NCBI GenBank assembly: GCA_947306125.1
Contig: CAMZFO010000001.1
Span: 67,153 to 114,683 of the forward strand
DNA length: 47,531 bases
Reading direction: 5' to 3'
Source of the DNA: an uncultured Clostridia bacterium
GTDB lineage: Bacteria > Bacillota > Clostridia > Christensenellales > CAG-138
Shown here piece after piece: positions 27,921 to 37,587 of the stretch. Both the position numbers and the translations under genes were made by a program. How positions within the stretch are numbered: position 1 is the stretch's first letter; every line of letters starts with the position of its first letter. Below the pieces are notes generated by a model, which was given only the letters and a program-made list of their open reading frames with translations, was not told where the DNA came from and did no database searches.

Positions 27921-30900
27921 TCAGCGAAGGTTCATGGTGTGACGCAGATACAGGAGCGCATCGGTCATATCCACGGCGCCGTCATGGTTGATATCCATCA
28001 TGGCGACTATCTCGGGAGTGTACTGATCGAGATGCATCACGTAGCGCATTATCATGAGCACGTCGGCCGAGGTGTTGTCGCCGTCGCCGTTAAGATCGGG
28101 ATAGGGATTGGCGGTGGGGATGACCTCGGCGCGGTTCCTGACGCGGATGCGCGGGATGTAACCGCCCTCCGCGCTCTCCGTGTCGACCGTGATGGAAGCG
28201 AGACCCGTCGCCTCAACGTGATCGCCGACGTGGATATCGATGACGTAATCGCTCATGATATAACCGTCGATGAATACGCGCGCGACGTCGGTGCCGTCGT
28301 TGACCATTATGGTCTCGAGAGCGCCGTCGGAGGAATAGCCGAGGCTTTCGACCGTGCCGCTGACCTTGATGAGCAGACCGGTGTAATCGGTGCTCATGGC
28401 CTGCGCCGCAGTGAGCTCGAGAGGCTCGATGATCCTCTCCTCGTGGCCCTCGACGGCCTCTATCTTGGTGACTACCAGCTCGCGCTCGCCGTTATAGGCG
28501 CCGAGCACGTCGGTGCACCTGACGTACTGGCCGATATGGAAATCGCCCGCAACGGGGAACAGGTTGATGCCCGCGGTATCGTCCTGCACGTAGATGCAGT
28601 CAAAGAACGCGGTATCCTGATCGTAACCGGAAGCGTTGGAGGTGACGTAGCCTTCAACGGTGTACTTGCCGCCGGGCTCGGCCGCGTTGACCTCCTCGAT
28701 CGGGGTGATCGTGGGCTCGGGGATGAGCTTGTCGATTATGTTCATTACGATCTGGTAATTGCTGTTCTGCAGGGTGGTGGCGTTCTCGATCTCCACCTTC
28801 ACCTCGAACGTGGAGAAGAAGGTCACGCCGGAGGTCAGCAGCCAGCCGCCGCCCGCGAGATCCTCAAGGGACATCGCGACGACCTCGCCCATGGGAACGA
28901 CTACCGTATCGCTGTCATAATCGGGAACGTAGCTGGAGGAGCCGCCGAAGTCGGCGGTGTAGTTGGCGCCCCATGTGGTGGGATAGCCCACGATAACGGG
29001 TATCGCGCCTTCGCCCGGGATGATGGGCGCGCCGTTGTAGCAGGAGAAGGAGTTGTTGGTGGTCTCAAGCACGTCCTTCAGCACCCACACGGGCTCGCCG
29101 TTCCAGGTGTAGTTGTAGTTCTCCTCGCGGGTGAAGTACAGACGGTAAGCCTCGTTTGCCTTCTCCTCGTTATCTACCACTATGCCGTTCGCAATGGCAG
29201 TGTCGGAGCCCACGGCCGCGAGTATCGCATTGGTTATGGTATGCGCCTGCTCCGCGATATTCTCGGGATTGCCGCGGTCGGACTTGGAGCAGATTATGAG
29301 GTTGCCGCCCGCCGCCGCATACTGCGCGATGGCGTCAAGCTCGGCCTGAGTATAAAGGTTGGCCTCGCCGACGTTTGCCCAGCCGTTATAGGGAACGGTG
29401 AGAACGAGGAGCGCGTAATCCTTTATGTTCTCATAGGTGAGCTGACCGGCGCGGACGTAATTGGTGCGGATCGCGTTCTGAGCGCAGAGCTCAATGAACG
29501 CGGCGTCACTGCCAGCGTAATTGCCGGAAACGTAGAAGTTGACGTGGCCTGCGTCGATGCCGATATCAAGGAGCTCGGTGGGATCCAGAACGTCCATCTC
29601 ATAGGAGTAGGTGAACTGCATCGCGGTATCGCCGAGGAAGCCCGTGACGACTACGACGAACTTCTGATTGCCGAGGCTTACGGGAGTGAAGTTATAGGTG
29701 AGCTGCAGCTCGGAATCCGAAGCGATCACGCCCGCGTTCTCGATAACGTCAAGGAGCACGGGCTCGTTCTGCCCGACGGTGCTGTAGTAGCTGACGGTGG
29801 AGATGACGAAATCCTCCGCCTCATAATCGTAGAGGGTGGTGGTGAAGGTCATTTCCTCGTCCTTAACGGGTATGACGGTCTCGGTGGTCACGTCGGAGAT
29901 GCCGACCTTGGATACGTCGCCGACCCAGACGGGAGCGGTGACGGCGATATCCTTATCCGGCTGATCCACCCTTATGAAGTAATAGGAGTAATCATTGGGC
30001 AGCGTCACGTCGATCATGCCGGAGGACTCGGCGATGACCTCGGAATAGGCGTACACGCCGCCGTTGACGACGACGGATACGCGGCCGATGCTTTCGCCGT
30101 CGGGATCGTTGACGGAAACGCAGATGCGGACGGTCTCAACGGGGTTCTCCTCGTCATCGGGGATGATGGAGCCCATCACCTGATCGTTCAGGGTGTAGTA
30201 GAGCTCGAGGTTCTTATCCTCGGTGGCGTACATGGTCATGCTGCGCATGGCCTCGTAGATGCCCTGCTCGGAGAAGTCGTCGGTGATGATAACGTCGCGG
30301 GCGGTGTTGGCGTTGCCCCACTTGCCCTTGTGGTTATCCTGGTTGTTTGTGGGAGCGACGTGCCAGCCCATATCGAGAGCAAGCGTGTACTGCTCGTAGC
30401 TGGGCCAGTACGCGGAGCCGCCCACGGCGCCTTCGCCGTTGCCTACCTCGACCATCGTTATGACTCGGTCGGCGGCGACGTCGTAATAACCGAAGTTATC
30501 GAAGTTGCCGAAGGTGGTGCCGGGATGGTTGAAGGCGTGTATGGTATCGGGATACTGCTTGATAAGGTCGTAATAGGCCACAAGTCCCGCGCCGCCCTGC
30601 ACGGTGTAGGTGCTGTTCTGGCGGGAGACGATACCCACGGAATTGTAGGTGTTGATATGGCCGTACTGACCGGACCAGGTCATCTCGTAGCCGCCGATGA
30701 ATATAACGTCGTTCTGACGCTGGTTGAATTCATCGATCAGGGTGGTGTAGTTATACCACTTGGAGTGACCGTTGGCGGCGATGGTACCCGACTCGACGTT
30801 CTCGAAATCGCCGAGATCGGACTTGGAATCGAAATAGTTGGAGTGGTCGGTCACGGCAACGAAATCGACGTTCTCGCTCTCGGGAAGGCCGGTGACGTAG

Positions 30901-33900
30901 CTGTAAACGTCCTCAAGCGTGCCCGCGCCGTCGGAATACTCCGCGGTATGGGCATGGAGCTGACCGAAGTAGAAGCTGTACTGCGGCTCGCCCACGGTGA
31001 AGCTCCAGCTGTAGCTGACGGAAGCGCCGTCCGCCCTCGTGATAACCACGGTGGCGTTATACTTGCCGTCCGCAAGCTCGCCCTGATAGCTCAGGTATGC
31101 GTTATTGCCGGAAACGACGGTGCTGCCGCTTACGCCGGGAACGGTTATGACGATGGTGGGATCCGCGCCCGCGTTGGCAAATGTGACGCTGATGAAGGGC
31201 GTCTTGTCATCATAAGTCGCGGAGTTGGCCCTGGGGGTCACGGAAACTATCTGAGGCAGGTCGACGATGCTGACGACGACCTCCGCTTCGGAAGTGAGCC
31301 CGTAGATATCCTCCGCCGTGAACGTGAGCGTCATCTCCGTATTGCCGGAGGTGATGGCGGAGCCGGGGACCGCAGCCCTGTACTTGGAGTTGGTGGGATT
31401 ATAGACCATCTCGGCCTGACCGACAACGCCGCCGATATCATAGCTCATAACGACCCTCTCCACGCCGTAATCATCGGTAACGGCAATGGCGACGTCGTAA
31501 TCCACGCCTACCTCGGCGTTGAGCATGGAGCCCACGGTGATGACGGGAGCCTTGTTCTCGCCATAGTATTCGCCGCCCCTGAACTGCCAGGTGGAGGAAT
31601 ACTTGGAGAGCGCCGCCGCAAGATCGACCACCTCGCCCGGCTCTACGCAGTAATTCGTGTAGGGATAAGCGCGGTAAATGGGCATCGTTGCGCCGGTGGA
31701 GTCGGTAACGGTGGTGGAGCCGTTATCGTTATAACTGCCCAGCGTGACGTTCCTTACCATAACGTACTCGGAAAGGAGGGACTCCTTGTTTGCGAGCAGC
31801 TCGGCGAAGGTGTTGAAGCGCTGCGCGGGGATGCGGTCAGTTGAGAAGAGCTTCTCGACGGATACCGCGCTCTGGATCTGGGGAACGCCGCCGTAGGTGG
31901 TCTTTGTGGCGGTGATCTTGAGCACGTCGCCTATCGCGTAATCGTCGAGGGAGTTATACATCTGCAGACCGCAGATCTCGCCGTCAACGATATCCTCGAG
32001 TATGGCGGAATTGACGGAATCGTAATTGCCGAACCTGTAAACGAGCTGAGCTATAAGTGTGACCTCGGTGGAATCAGCGCAGGCTATGACCTCGGGAATG
32101 GTCATGACGCCCTCTCCGAAGAGCTCGGAGCCGATGGGATCGTTATAGGAGATATGCTCGGATACGCTGTTGGCGTCGGCGACGCGGAGCTGCAGGTTAT
32201 TGTAGCAGGAGACTACCGCGGCTATATCCACCGTGTCGCCCTCATTGAAGGCGATCTCGGGGAGCTTATAGATATTGACGGTGACTCCGTTCTGGGTGAT
32301 GGGAGTGCTGCCGCCGTTGTTGATCGCGCCGAGCACTGCGCCCTCAACGAATATCCTCTCGCACATATAGGCGTCGGGATCGGCGGTGAGCTGCTCCAGA
32401 GTCACTGTCTCCAGAGGCAGAGCGTTGCCGGAGGAATAGATCTTGAACACCTCGGGATCGGCCTGGTCGATACCGGAGAGCTCGGGCAGGCCCTTAAACG
32501 CGGCGCGTACGCCGGTCGCCTCAACGAGATCGCCTATCTTGACGGTCTCGTGAGCAGCGTTGAGGTAAAGATCGATACCGCCGGTCGCATCCTGAACGTA
32601 CACGTTCCTGCCCTCGACGAATATGACGACGCCGCGGACGGTCGCGGTCTCGCCCTCGGCAAGCGCCAGAGCCTCCGCGATGGGGATATAGGGCAGATCG
32701 GTCTGCACGTAATCCGCGGGGGCGCCGTTCCTGAGCTGGACGGTGGTATTATACTTGGAGGCCACGGCGTAAACGTCCACCTTATCGCCCGCGCTGACGC
32801 CGTCGGGATAGGCGGCCGCACGGTAGATGGGGATGGAAGCGCCGTTGGGATCGGTGACTATGGTGGAGCCGTTGCTGTTGTAATCGCCGAGTATGGCGTC
32901 CTTAATGACGACGCGCTCGGAAACGTAAGCGGAGATATTGTTCATCAGCTCGCTGACGGTAACGGCCTGAGCGGGGATGAGCTCCGCGGAGGTATTGAGC
33001 ACGGCTACGTTGGAAACGTTGGAGAGCTGACGCACTCCGCCGTAATCCGCGACCTCGCCGGTGACGGCGATTATCTGGCCGGGCACGTAGGACGAGATAT
33101 GGTTGAAATCATAGATCTGCAGACCGACGATCTGACCGTTCTCAACGTCCTGGAGGGAGACGGAATTGAGGCTGCCGTAGTTGCCGAACAGCATCGCCAC
33201 CTGACCCACGACGGTCTGGGTGCTGCCGGTGGACATGGCGAGCACCTGCGCGATGGTCACGCAGTCGGGATAATCGGCGGGATCGATGGGGTCTTCCACG
33301 GGCTCGGGAGGAGTGGTGGGCTCGGGCGAGGCGGTCGGGCCGGGAGACGCGACGAGCTCGACGTCCGAACCCTGCGCAACGCGCAGCTGCACGGTGTTGA
33401 AGATGCCGACGACAGCGGTCACGTTGACGGTATCGCCCTCGGCGGCGTCGACGGCGGGCATCTTATAGATATTGATGCTCGAGCCGTTCTGCATGAGGGG
33501 GGTGTTGCCGGAATTGTTGATCGCGCCGAGCACGGCTTCACGAATATAAACGCGCCTGCACATATAGGCGGCTTCGTTGGCGATTATCTGCGCAAGCGTC
33601 GCCTCGGTAAGGGGCAGCGCATTGCCGTGGGATATGATCTCGAACTGAGCGGGATCGCCCGGCTCTATATTCGAGATCTCGGGAAGGCCCTTATAGGTGC
33701 TGCGGGTACCGGTGGCTTTAACGAGATCGCCGAGGACGACGGAGGGAGCGGATTTGAAGAAGAGATCGATGCCGCCCGTCGCATCCTCAACGTAAACGTT
33801 TTTGCCGTCGATCATTGTAACGACGCCGGCGACGCATACGTTTTCGGTGTTATCGGCAAGCGCCAGCGCTTCCGCAATGGTTATGGTACCGTCAACGGGG

Positions 33901-35150
33901 CCGGGAGTTGGCTGAGGAACGGGAGTCACGACGGGGGTCTCGCCGTAAAGGGTGACGTCGGAAGAGAGCGCCACGCGGAGCTGCACGTCGTTGAACATTC
34001 CGACGGAGGCGATGACGTTGACCTCGTCGCCCTCCTCGGGCTCAACTTCGGGCATCTTATAGATGTTCACGGTGACGCCGTTCTGGGTGATGGGAGTATT
34101 GCCGGAGTTGTTGATATCGCCGAGCATGGCGTCCTCAACGAATATCCTCTCGCACATATAGGCGTTGGGATCGGCGGTGAGGGCGGCGAGGGTCACGGTC
34201 TCCAGAGGCAGCGCGTTTCCGGAGGAGAGTATGACGAACTGATCGGCATTCGAGGGATCGACGTTCTTGATCTCGGGCAGACCCTTATAGGTCGCGCGGG
34301 TACCCGTCGCCCTTATCCTGTCGCCAAGCGCCACGGTGGGAGCCGCGGTAAAGAAGACGCACATACCGGCGGTCTCATCCTGGATATAGACGTTCTTGCC
34401 GTCGACGAAGTTTACAAGACCCTCGATGCAGACGTTCTCGGTGTCGTCGGCAAGCGCCCTTGCTTCGGCAATGGTGATCGCGTCCCCTGCGGGGGGCTCT
34501 GTGGGAACGGAAGTGGGGTCGGGAGTGACCGACGAGCCGCCGCACTGCACGAAGAGATTATCAATGCGGAGCGTGCCGCCGGAGGCCACGGTATTGCCGT
34601 TCGCACTCTCCGTGTCGGTCACGGCGAAGCGGAGCACGAGGCTTTCCGCGTTATCGCAGAGCGCGGGAAGCGCGGCGGATATGCCGCCCCATGTGCCGCC
34701 CGCGAGAGCAACAGCGCCGCTCTCCGCTGCGATGAAGTTCACGCCGTCAACGCTGTAATAGAGCTTGACGTTTTTGGGGCCGGTGTTGGACGCACGGAAA
34801 TCGGCGCTCACGACGAGGCCGGAGCAGCCCGCCGCGTTCACGGTGACCGTGTAATACTTGGGGGAAGCGGCCGAAGCGTCCGCCCAGCCGTTGCTGTTCA
34901 GACCCTTGGAGCTTCCGTTGCCGGCGGCATAGGTGAATTCGATCGTGCTGTCTTCCCTTGCTACGACCGCGCCCGCGTTATTGGCGTTGGCGGAAGAAGC
35001 AACCGGCGTCTCGGACTCGAAATCCCAGGCGGCCACGGTCTCAAGCTCTTTTACGGGCACGGCGACCCTTGCAAGAGCCGAGGCGGGAACCAGCGAGATC
35101 ACCATCAATGCCGCAAGCAGCAGAGCGGAGATTCTTTTTACGCTTTTCAT
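27921..35150 (-). CDS. Giant (2409 aa) secreted multidomain protein: repeated OB-like modules, PHP/CehA-McbA-type metallophosphoesterase, DUF4350-like region, C-terminal OB, type I dockerin
   Basis: Signal peptide MKSVKRISALLLAALMVISLVPASALA; five repeats of 'xTIAEaLALAxxtENVxVxGvVxfvdGkNVYvqDaTGGidlfF'-type modules; PHP motifs 'GQLHAHTAEYSDGAG', 'VAVTDHSNYFD', 'NHPGTTFGN', 'QDNH'; terminal DLNGDGDNTSADVLMIMRYV...DINHDGAVDMTDALLYLRHTMN. Confidence 0.88.
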   Translation of the reverse strand: MKSVKRISALLLAALMVISLVPASALARVAVPVKELETVAAWDFESETPVASSANANNAGAVVAREDSTIEFTYAAGNGSSKGLNSNGWADASAASPKYYTVTVNAAGCSGLVVSADFRASNTGPKNVKLYYSVDGVNFIAAESGAVALAGGTWGGISAALPALCDNAESLVLRFAVTDTESANGNTVASGGTLRIDNLFVQCGGSSVTPDPTSVPTEPPAGDAITIAEARALADDTENVCIEGLVNFVDGKNVYIQDETAGMCVFFTAAPTVALGDRIRATGTRATYKGLPEIKNVDPSNADQFVILSSGNALPLETVTLAALTADPNAYMCERIFVEDAMLGDINNSGNTPITQNGVTVNIYKMPEVEPEEGDEVNVIASVGMFNDVQLRVALSSDVTLYGETPVVTPVPQPTPGPVDGTITIAEALALADNTENVCVAGVVTMIDGKNVYVEDATGGIDLFFKSAPSVVLGDLVKATGTRSTYKGLPEISNIEPGDPAQFEIISHGNALPLTEATLAQIIANEAAYMCRRVYIREAVLGAINNSGNTPLMQNGSSINIYKMPAVDAAEGDTVNVTAVVGIFNTVQLRVAQGSDVELVASPGPTASPEPTTPPEPVEDPIDPADYPDCVTIAQVLAMSTGSTQTVVGQVAMLFGNYGSLNSVSLQDVENGQIVGLQIYDFNHISSYVPGQIIAVTGEVADYGGVRQLSNVSNVAVLNTSAELIPAQAVTVSELMNNISAYVSERVVIKDAILGDYNSNGSTIVTDPNGASIPIYRAAAYPDGVSAGDKVDVYAVASKYNTTVQLRNGAPADYVQTDLPYIPIAEALALAEGETATVRGVVIFVEGRNVYVQDATGGIDLYLNAAHETVKIGDLVEATGVRAAFKGLPELSGIDQADPEVFKIYSSGNALPLETVTLEQLTADPDAYMCERIFVEGAVLGAINNGGSTPITQNGVTVNIYKLPEIAFNEGDTVDIAAVVSCYNNLQLRVADANSVSEHISYNDPIGSELFGEGVMTIPEVIACADSTEVTLIAQLVYRFGNYDSVNSAILEDIVDGEICGLQMYNSLDDYAIGDVLKITATKTTYGGVPQIQSAVSVEKLFSTDRIPAQRFNTFAELLANKESLLSEYVMVRNVTLGSYNDNGSTTVTDSTGATMPIYRAYPYTNYCVEPGEVVDLAAALSKYSSTWQFRGGEYYGENKAPVITVGSMLNAEVGVDYDVAIAVTDDYGVERVVMSYDIGGVVGQAEMVYNPTNSKYRAAVPGSAITSGNTEMTLTFTAEDIYGLTSEAEVVVSIVDLPQIVSVTPRANSATYDDKTPFISVTFANAGADPTIVITVPGVSGSTVVSGNNAYLSYQGELADGKYNATVVITRADGASVSYSWSFTVGEPQYSFYFGQLHAHTAEYSDGAGTLEDVYSYVTGLPESENVDFVAVTDHSNYFDSKSDLGDFENVESGTIAANGHSKWYNYTTLIDEFNQRQNDVIFIGGYEMTWSGQYGHINTYNSVGIVSRQNSTYTVQGGAGLVAYYDLIKQYPDTIHAFNHPGTTFGNFDNFGYYDVAADRVITMVEVGNGEGAVGGSAYWPSYEQYTLALDMGWHVAPTNNQDNHKGKWGNANTARDVIITDDFSEQGIYEAMRSMTMYATEDKNLELYYTLNDQVMGSIIPDDEENPVETVRICVSVNDPDGESIGRVSVVVNGGVYAYSEVIAESSGMIDVTLPNDYSYYFIRVDQPDKDIAVTAPVWVGDVSKVGISDVTTETVIPVKDEEMTFTTTLYDYEAEDFVISTVSYYSTVGQNEPVLLDVIENAGVIASDSELQLTYNFTPVSLGNQKFVVVVTGFLGDTAMQFTYSYEMDVLDPTELLDIGIDAGHVNFYVSGNYAGSDAAFIELCAQNAIRTNYVRAGQLTYENIKDYALLVLTVPYNGWANVGEANLYTQAELDAIAQYAAAGGNLIICSKSDRGNPENIAEQAHTITNAILAAVGSDTAIANGIVVDNEEKANEAYRLYFTREENYNYTWNGEPVWVLKDVLETTNNSFSCYNGAPIIPGEGAIPVIVGYPTTWGANYTADFGGSSSYVPDYDSDTVVVPMGEVVAMSLEDLAGGGWLLTSGVTFFSTFEVKVEIENATTLQNSNYQIVMNIIDKLIPEPTITPIEEVNAAEPGGKYTVEGYVTSNASGYDQDTAFFDCIYVQDDTAGINLFPVAGDFHIGQYVRCTDVLGAYNGERELVVTKIEAVEGHEERIIEPLELTAAQAMSTDYTGLLIKVSGTVESLGYSSDGALETIMVNDGTDVARVFIDGYIMSDYVIDIHVGDHVEATGLASITVDTESAEGGYIPRIRVRNRAEVIPTANPYPDLNGDGDNTSADVLMIMRYVMHLDQYTPEIVAMMDINHDGAVDMTDALLYLRHTMNLR
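27924..28103 (-). other. Type I dockerin-like domain
   Basis: Duplicated Ca-binding loops DLNGDGDNTSADV and DINHDGAVDMTDA, each followed by a helix. Confidence 0.82.
30180..30985 (-). other. PHP metallophosphoesterase domain (approximate bounds)
   Basis: HAH, D, TDH, E, H and D-x-H residues present in order. Confidence 0.75.
31560..32108 (-). repeat. OB-like module B2
   Basis: 'VMTIPEVIACADSTEVTLIAQLVYRFGNYDSVNSAILEDIVDGEICGLQMYN...'; approximate bounds. Confidence 0.7.
32150..32694 (-). repeat. OB-like module A3
   Basis: 'YIPIAEALALAEGETATVRGVVIFVEGRNVYVQDATGGIDLYL...'; approximate bounds. Confidence 0.75.
32695..33270 (-). repeat. OB-like module B1
   Basis: 'CVTIAQVLAMSTGSTQTVVGQVAMLFGNYGSLNSVSLQDVENGQIVGLQIYD...'; approximate bounds. 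Confidence 0.7.
33350..33886 (-). repeat. OB-like module A2
   Basis: 'ITIAEALALADNTENVCVAGVVTMIDGKNVYVEDATGGIDLFF...'; approximate bounds. Confidence 0.75.
33942..34482 (-). repeat. OB-like module A1
   Basis: 'ITIAEARALADDTENVCIEGLVNFVDGKNVYIQDETAGMCVFF...'; approximate bounds. Confidence 0.75.
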
Positions 35151-35409
35151 TGGTTTCCTCCTGATAATATTTTTCGGCGCTTTTTTATGCGCACAGTTTT
35201 ACACCTTAATAATACCACAAAGGAACTCTCGGCGCTATATGAAATTTGAAATTCGGGGTCGATTTTTTACCGATATGCAAGCGGAGCGGCCGGAAGATCT
35301 TTTTAACGCGCCTCTTAACGAACTGCAAACATAAACGACCCTTCGGTCGGCTTCGCCGCCGGCTCCCCTTACACAGTGGAACCTTGTGCCGCGCGCGGCC
35401 CTTAATCCC

Positions 35410-37587
35410 TCACACGCCGGGATCGGGCCTCTCCCCGGCAAGGGTAAGCTTTGCGCGGAAGGAGATCGCCCGCGGGGTATCCATGCCGTCGAATTTGACG
35501 ACGTGCGCTCCCCGCTCGGTATCGACCTCTATGACCGTTCCCGCGCCGAGCACCGGGTGCACGACGCGCGTGCCGGGCTCGAAGCCCTCACGCTCCTCCT
35601 CGTCCTTCAAAAAGCGCTCGCGCGAGGCGGCGTATTCGCGGGCGTCGCGGATAAGAGCGTCCTTTACGGGAGCGGTGCGCTCGATGAGCCTTTCGTCGAT
35701 ATCGAGTATGAATCTGGAGGGATAGCGGAAGGAGCCGTCGTGATTCACGCCCTCCGCCTCCGAAATATAAAGGCGCTCCTTCGCCCTCGTCATGGCCACG
35801 AACGCCAGGCGGCGCTCCTCCTCCATGCCGAGAAGTGTGCTGACCTTGCGCGAGGGGAATACGCCCTCGTTCATGCCGCAGAGGAACACGTACGGGAACT
35901 CCAGACCCTTCGCCGCGTGCACTGTCATCAGCTTCACCCTGCCCGCCTGCTCGGCGGCGTCGGTATTCGTGAAGAGCGCGATATGCGCAAGATAATGCTC
36001 GAGCGTCGTCTCCTCGCCGCAGGTGGTCTCGTATTCGTATACGGACTGCTTGAGCTCGGCAAGGTTGTCGAGCCTCTCCTGACTGCCCTCCGTGCGAAGC
36101 GCCTGCTCATAGCCGCTCTCGTTGAGTATCGCGGACAGCAGCTCCGAAACGGGGCGCCCGGCGTGCTCGCCCGCAAAACCCTCGATGAGATTTATGAATC
36201 TTACCGCGCCCGTGCCCTTGAATTTATCGGTCTCGGAAAGCTCGGCGAGCGCCTCGTAAAGCGAGCAGCCCCGCTCCGCCGCACGCTCCTCGATGAGCTT
36301 CATGCGGCTTATGCCGATATTCCTTTTGGGCTTGTTTACTATTCGGCGGAACGAGAGATCGTCGCGGTAGGCTATCATGCGCAGCCAGCTCAGGGCGTCC
36401 TTTATCTCCGCCCGCGCGAAGAACTGGACTCCCGAATAGATGGCGTAGGGGAGCTTGCGCGCGATGAATACCTCCTCTATGGGGCGGGTGACGTAATGCG
36501 CGCGGTAGAGGAGCGCTATATCCCGCTCGTCAACTCCGCTTTCCTCAAGCTCCGCGATCCTGTCCGCTATCCACTCCGCCTCCGCCTTCGCGCTGCGCGC
36601 GTGATGGCAGAGCACGCTTGCCCCGTGCGGCAGGGTCGGCACGAGCTCTTTTTTTATCCTGTGCCTGTTCTTGTCTATCAGCGAATTGGCGGCGGCGAGC
36701 ACCTCCGGGGTGGAGCGGTAATTGCGGTTCATCATGACCGTCTTTACGCCCGGGAAGCGCTTATCAAAATCCATGAGATATTTGACGCTCGCTCCGCGCC
36801 AGGTGTAAATGGTCTGGTCGGGATCGCCCACGATGAACAGGTTCCCGTGATACCCGCAGATGGCCTCCATTAGCTTGTACTGGAGCCCGTCGATATCCTG
36901 GAACTCGTCGATCATTATGTATTCGAGCCTCTTCTGCCACTTGAGGCGCACCGAGGCGTTTTCTTCGAATATATAGAGGGTGAACTTGATAAGGTCGTTA
37001 TAGTCTAGCCCGAAGCACTTCTTCTGCTGCCAGAGATAGCCGTAAAAAATGATATCGTCGCGGTCCTTCGCGGCAAGATATTTCTCGCGCAGGGCGTCCG
37101 CGTCCATATTGATAAGATCGAGATAATAATCGGGTTTTTTCAGCGTCTTCAGTATCTCTATCATGTCGTTCGCGGCGTTATAGGGCATATCGCGGAGGGT
37201 AAGGCCGCGCTCCTCGTAAACTATGGACAGCATGGCGTTGATATCCGTATTGTCCAGCACGAGGAAGCTTTTGGGATACTGCACGGCATTGGCCTCCTCC
37301 TGCAGCACGGATACGCAGAAGCCGTGGAACGTGTTTATAAAGCCGGTATCGTTATCGCCTATGAGGTTGTGTATGCGGCTGCGCATCTCGTTGGCGGATT
37401 TATTGGTGAACGTGACGCAGAGGATATTGCCGGGAAGTATGCCTATATCGTTCACAAGATAGGCGAAGCGATACGTGAGAGCGCGCGTCTTGCCCGAGCC
37501 CGCGCCCGCGACGACCCGAACGTATCCTTCCGTGCTTGTGACCGCCTCGAGCTGGGCGGGATCGAGTTTCGTCAAGTCCATGCTCAT
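35410..37587 (-). CDS. UvrD/PcrA-like superfamily 1 DNA helicase
   Basis: 'VVAGAGSGKTRALTYR', 'ILCVTFTNKSANEMRSRI', 'YIMIDEFQDIDGLQYKLM', 'VGDPDQTIYTWRGA', 'LNRNYRST'-like, 'VKLMTVHAAKGLEFPYVFLCGMNEGVFPS'. Start trimmed to MSMDLTKLDPAQ. Confidence 0.93.
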   Translation of the reverse strand: MSMDLTKLDPAQLEAVTSTEGYVRVVAGAGSGKTRALTYRFAYLVNDIGILPGNILCVTFTNKSANEMRSRIHNLIGDNDTGFINTFHGFCVSVLQEEANAVQYPKSFLVLDNTDINAMLSIVYEERGLTLRDMPYNAANDMIEILKTLKKPDYYLDLINMDADALREKYLAAKDRDDIIFYGYLWQQKKCFGLDYNDLIKFTLYIFEENASVRLKWQKRLEYIMIDEFQDIDGLQYKLMEAICGYHGNLFIVGDPDQTIYTWRGASVKYLMDFDKRFPGVKTVMMNRNYRSTPEVLAAANSLIDKNRHRIKKELVPTLPHGASVLCHHARSAKAEAEWIADRIAELEESGVDERDIALLYRAHYVTRPIEEVFIARKLPYAIYSGVQFFARAEIKDALSWLRMIAYRDDLSFRRIVNKPKRNIGISRMKLIEERAAERGCSLYEALAELSETDKFKGTGAVRFINLIEGFAGEHAGRPVSELLSAILNESGYEQALRTEGSQERLDNLAELKQSVYEYETTCGEETTLEHYLAHIALFTNTDAAEQAGRVKLMTVHAAKGLEFPYVFLCGMNEGVFPSRKVSTLLGMEEERRLAFVAMTRAKERLYISEAEGVNHDGSFRYPSRFILDIDERLIERTAPVKDALIRDAREYAASRERFLKDEEEREGFEPGTRVVHPVLGAGTVIEVDTERGAHVVKFDGMDTPRAISFRAKLTLAGERPDPGV

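Noticed and set aside
27939-31844. 1301-aa plus-strand ORF (and 1031-aa ORF at 32154..35249) antisense to the giant gene
   Set aside because: Frame is antisense to a clearly coding repeat protein. Composition (Val/Gly/Asp/His-rich, no domain, no signal) is typical of GC-rich antisense ghost ORFs.
31560-34482. Repeat array considered as a non-coding satellite or CRISPR
   Set aside because: Repeats are ~540-nt protein modules in one open frame.
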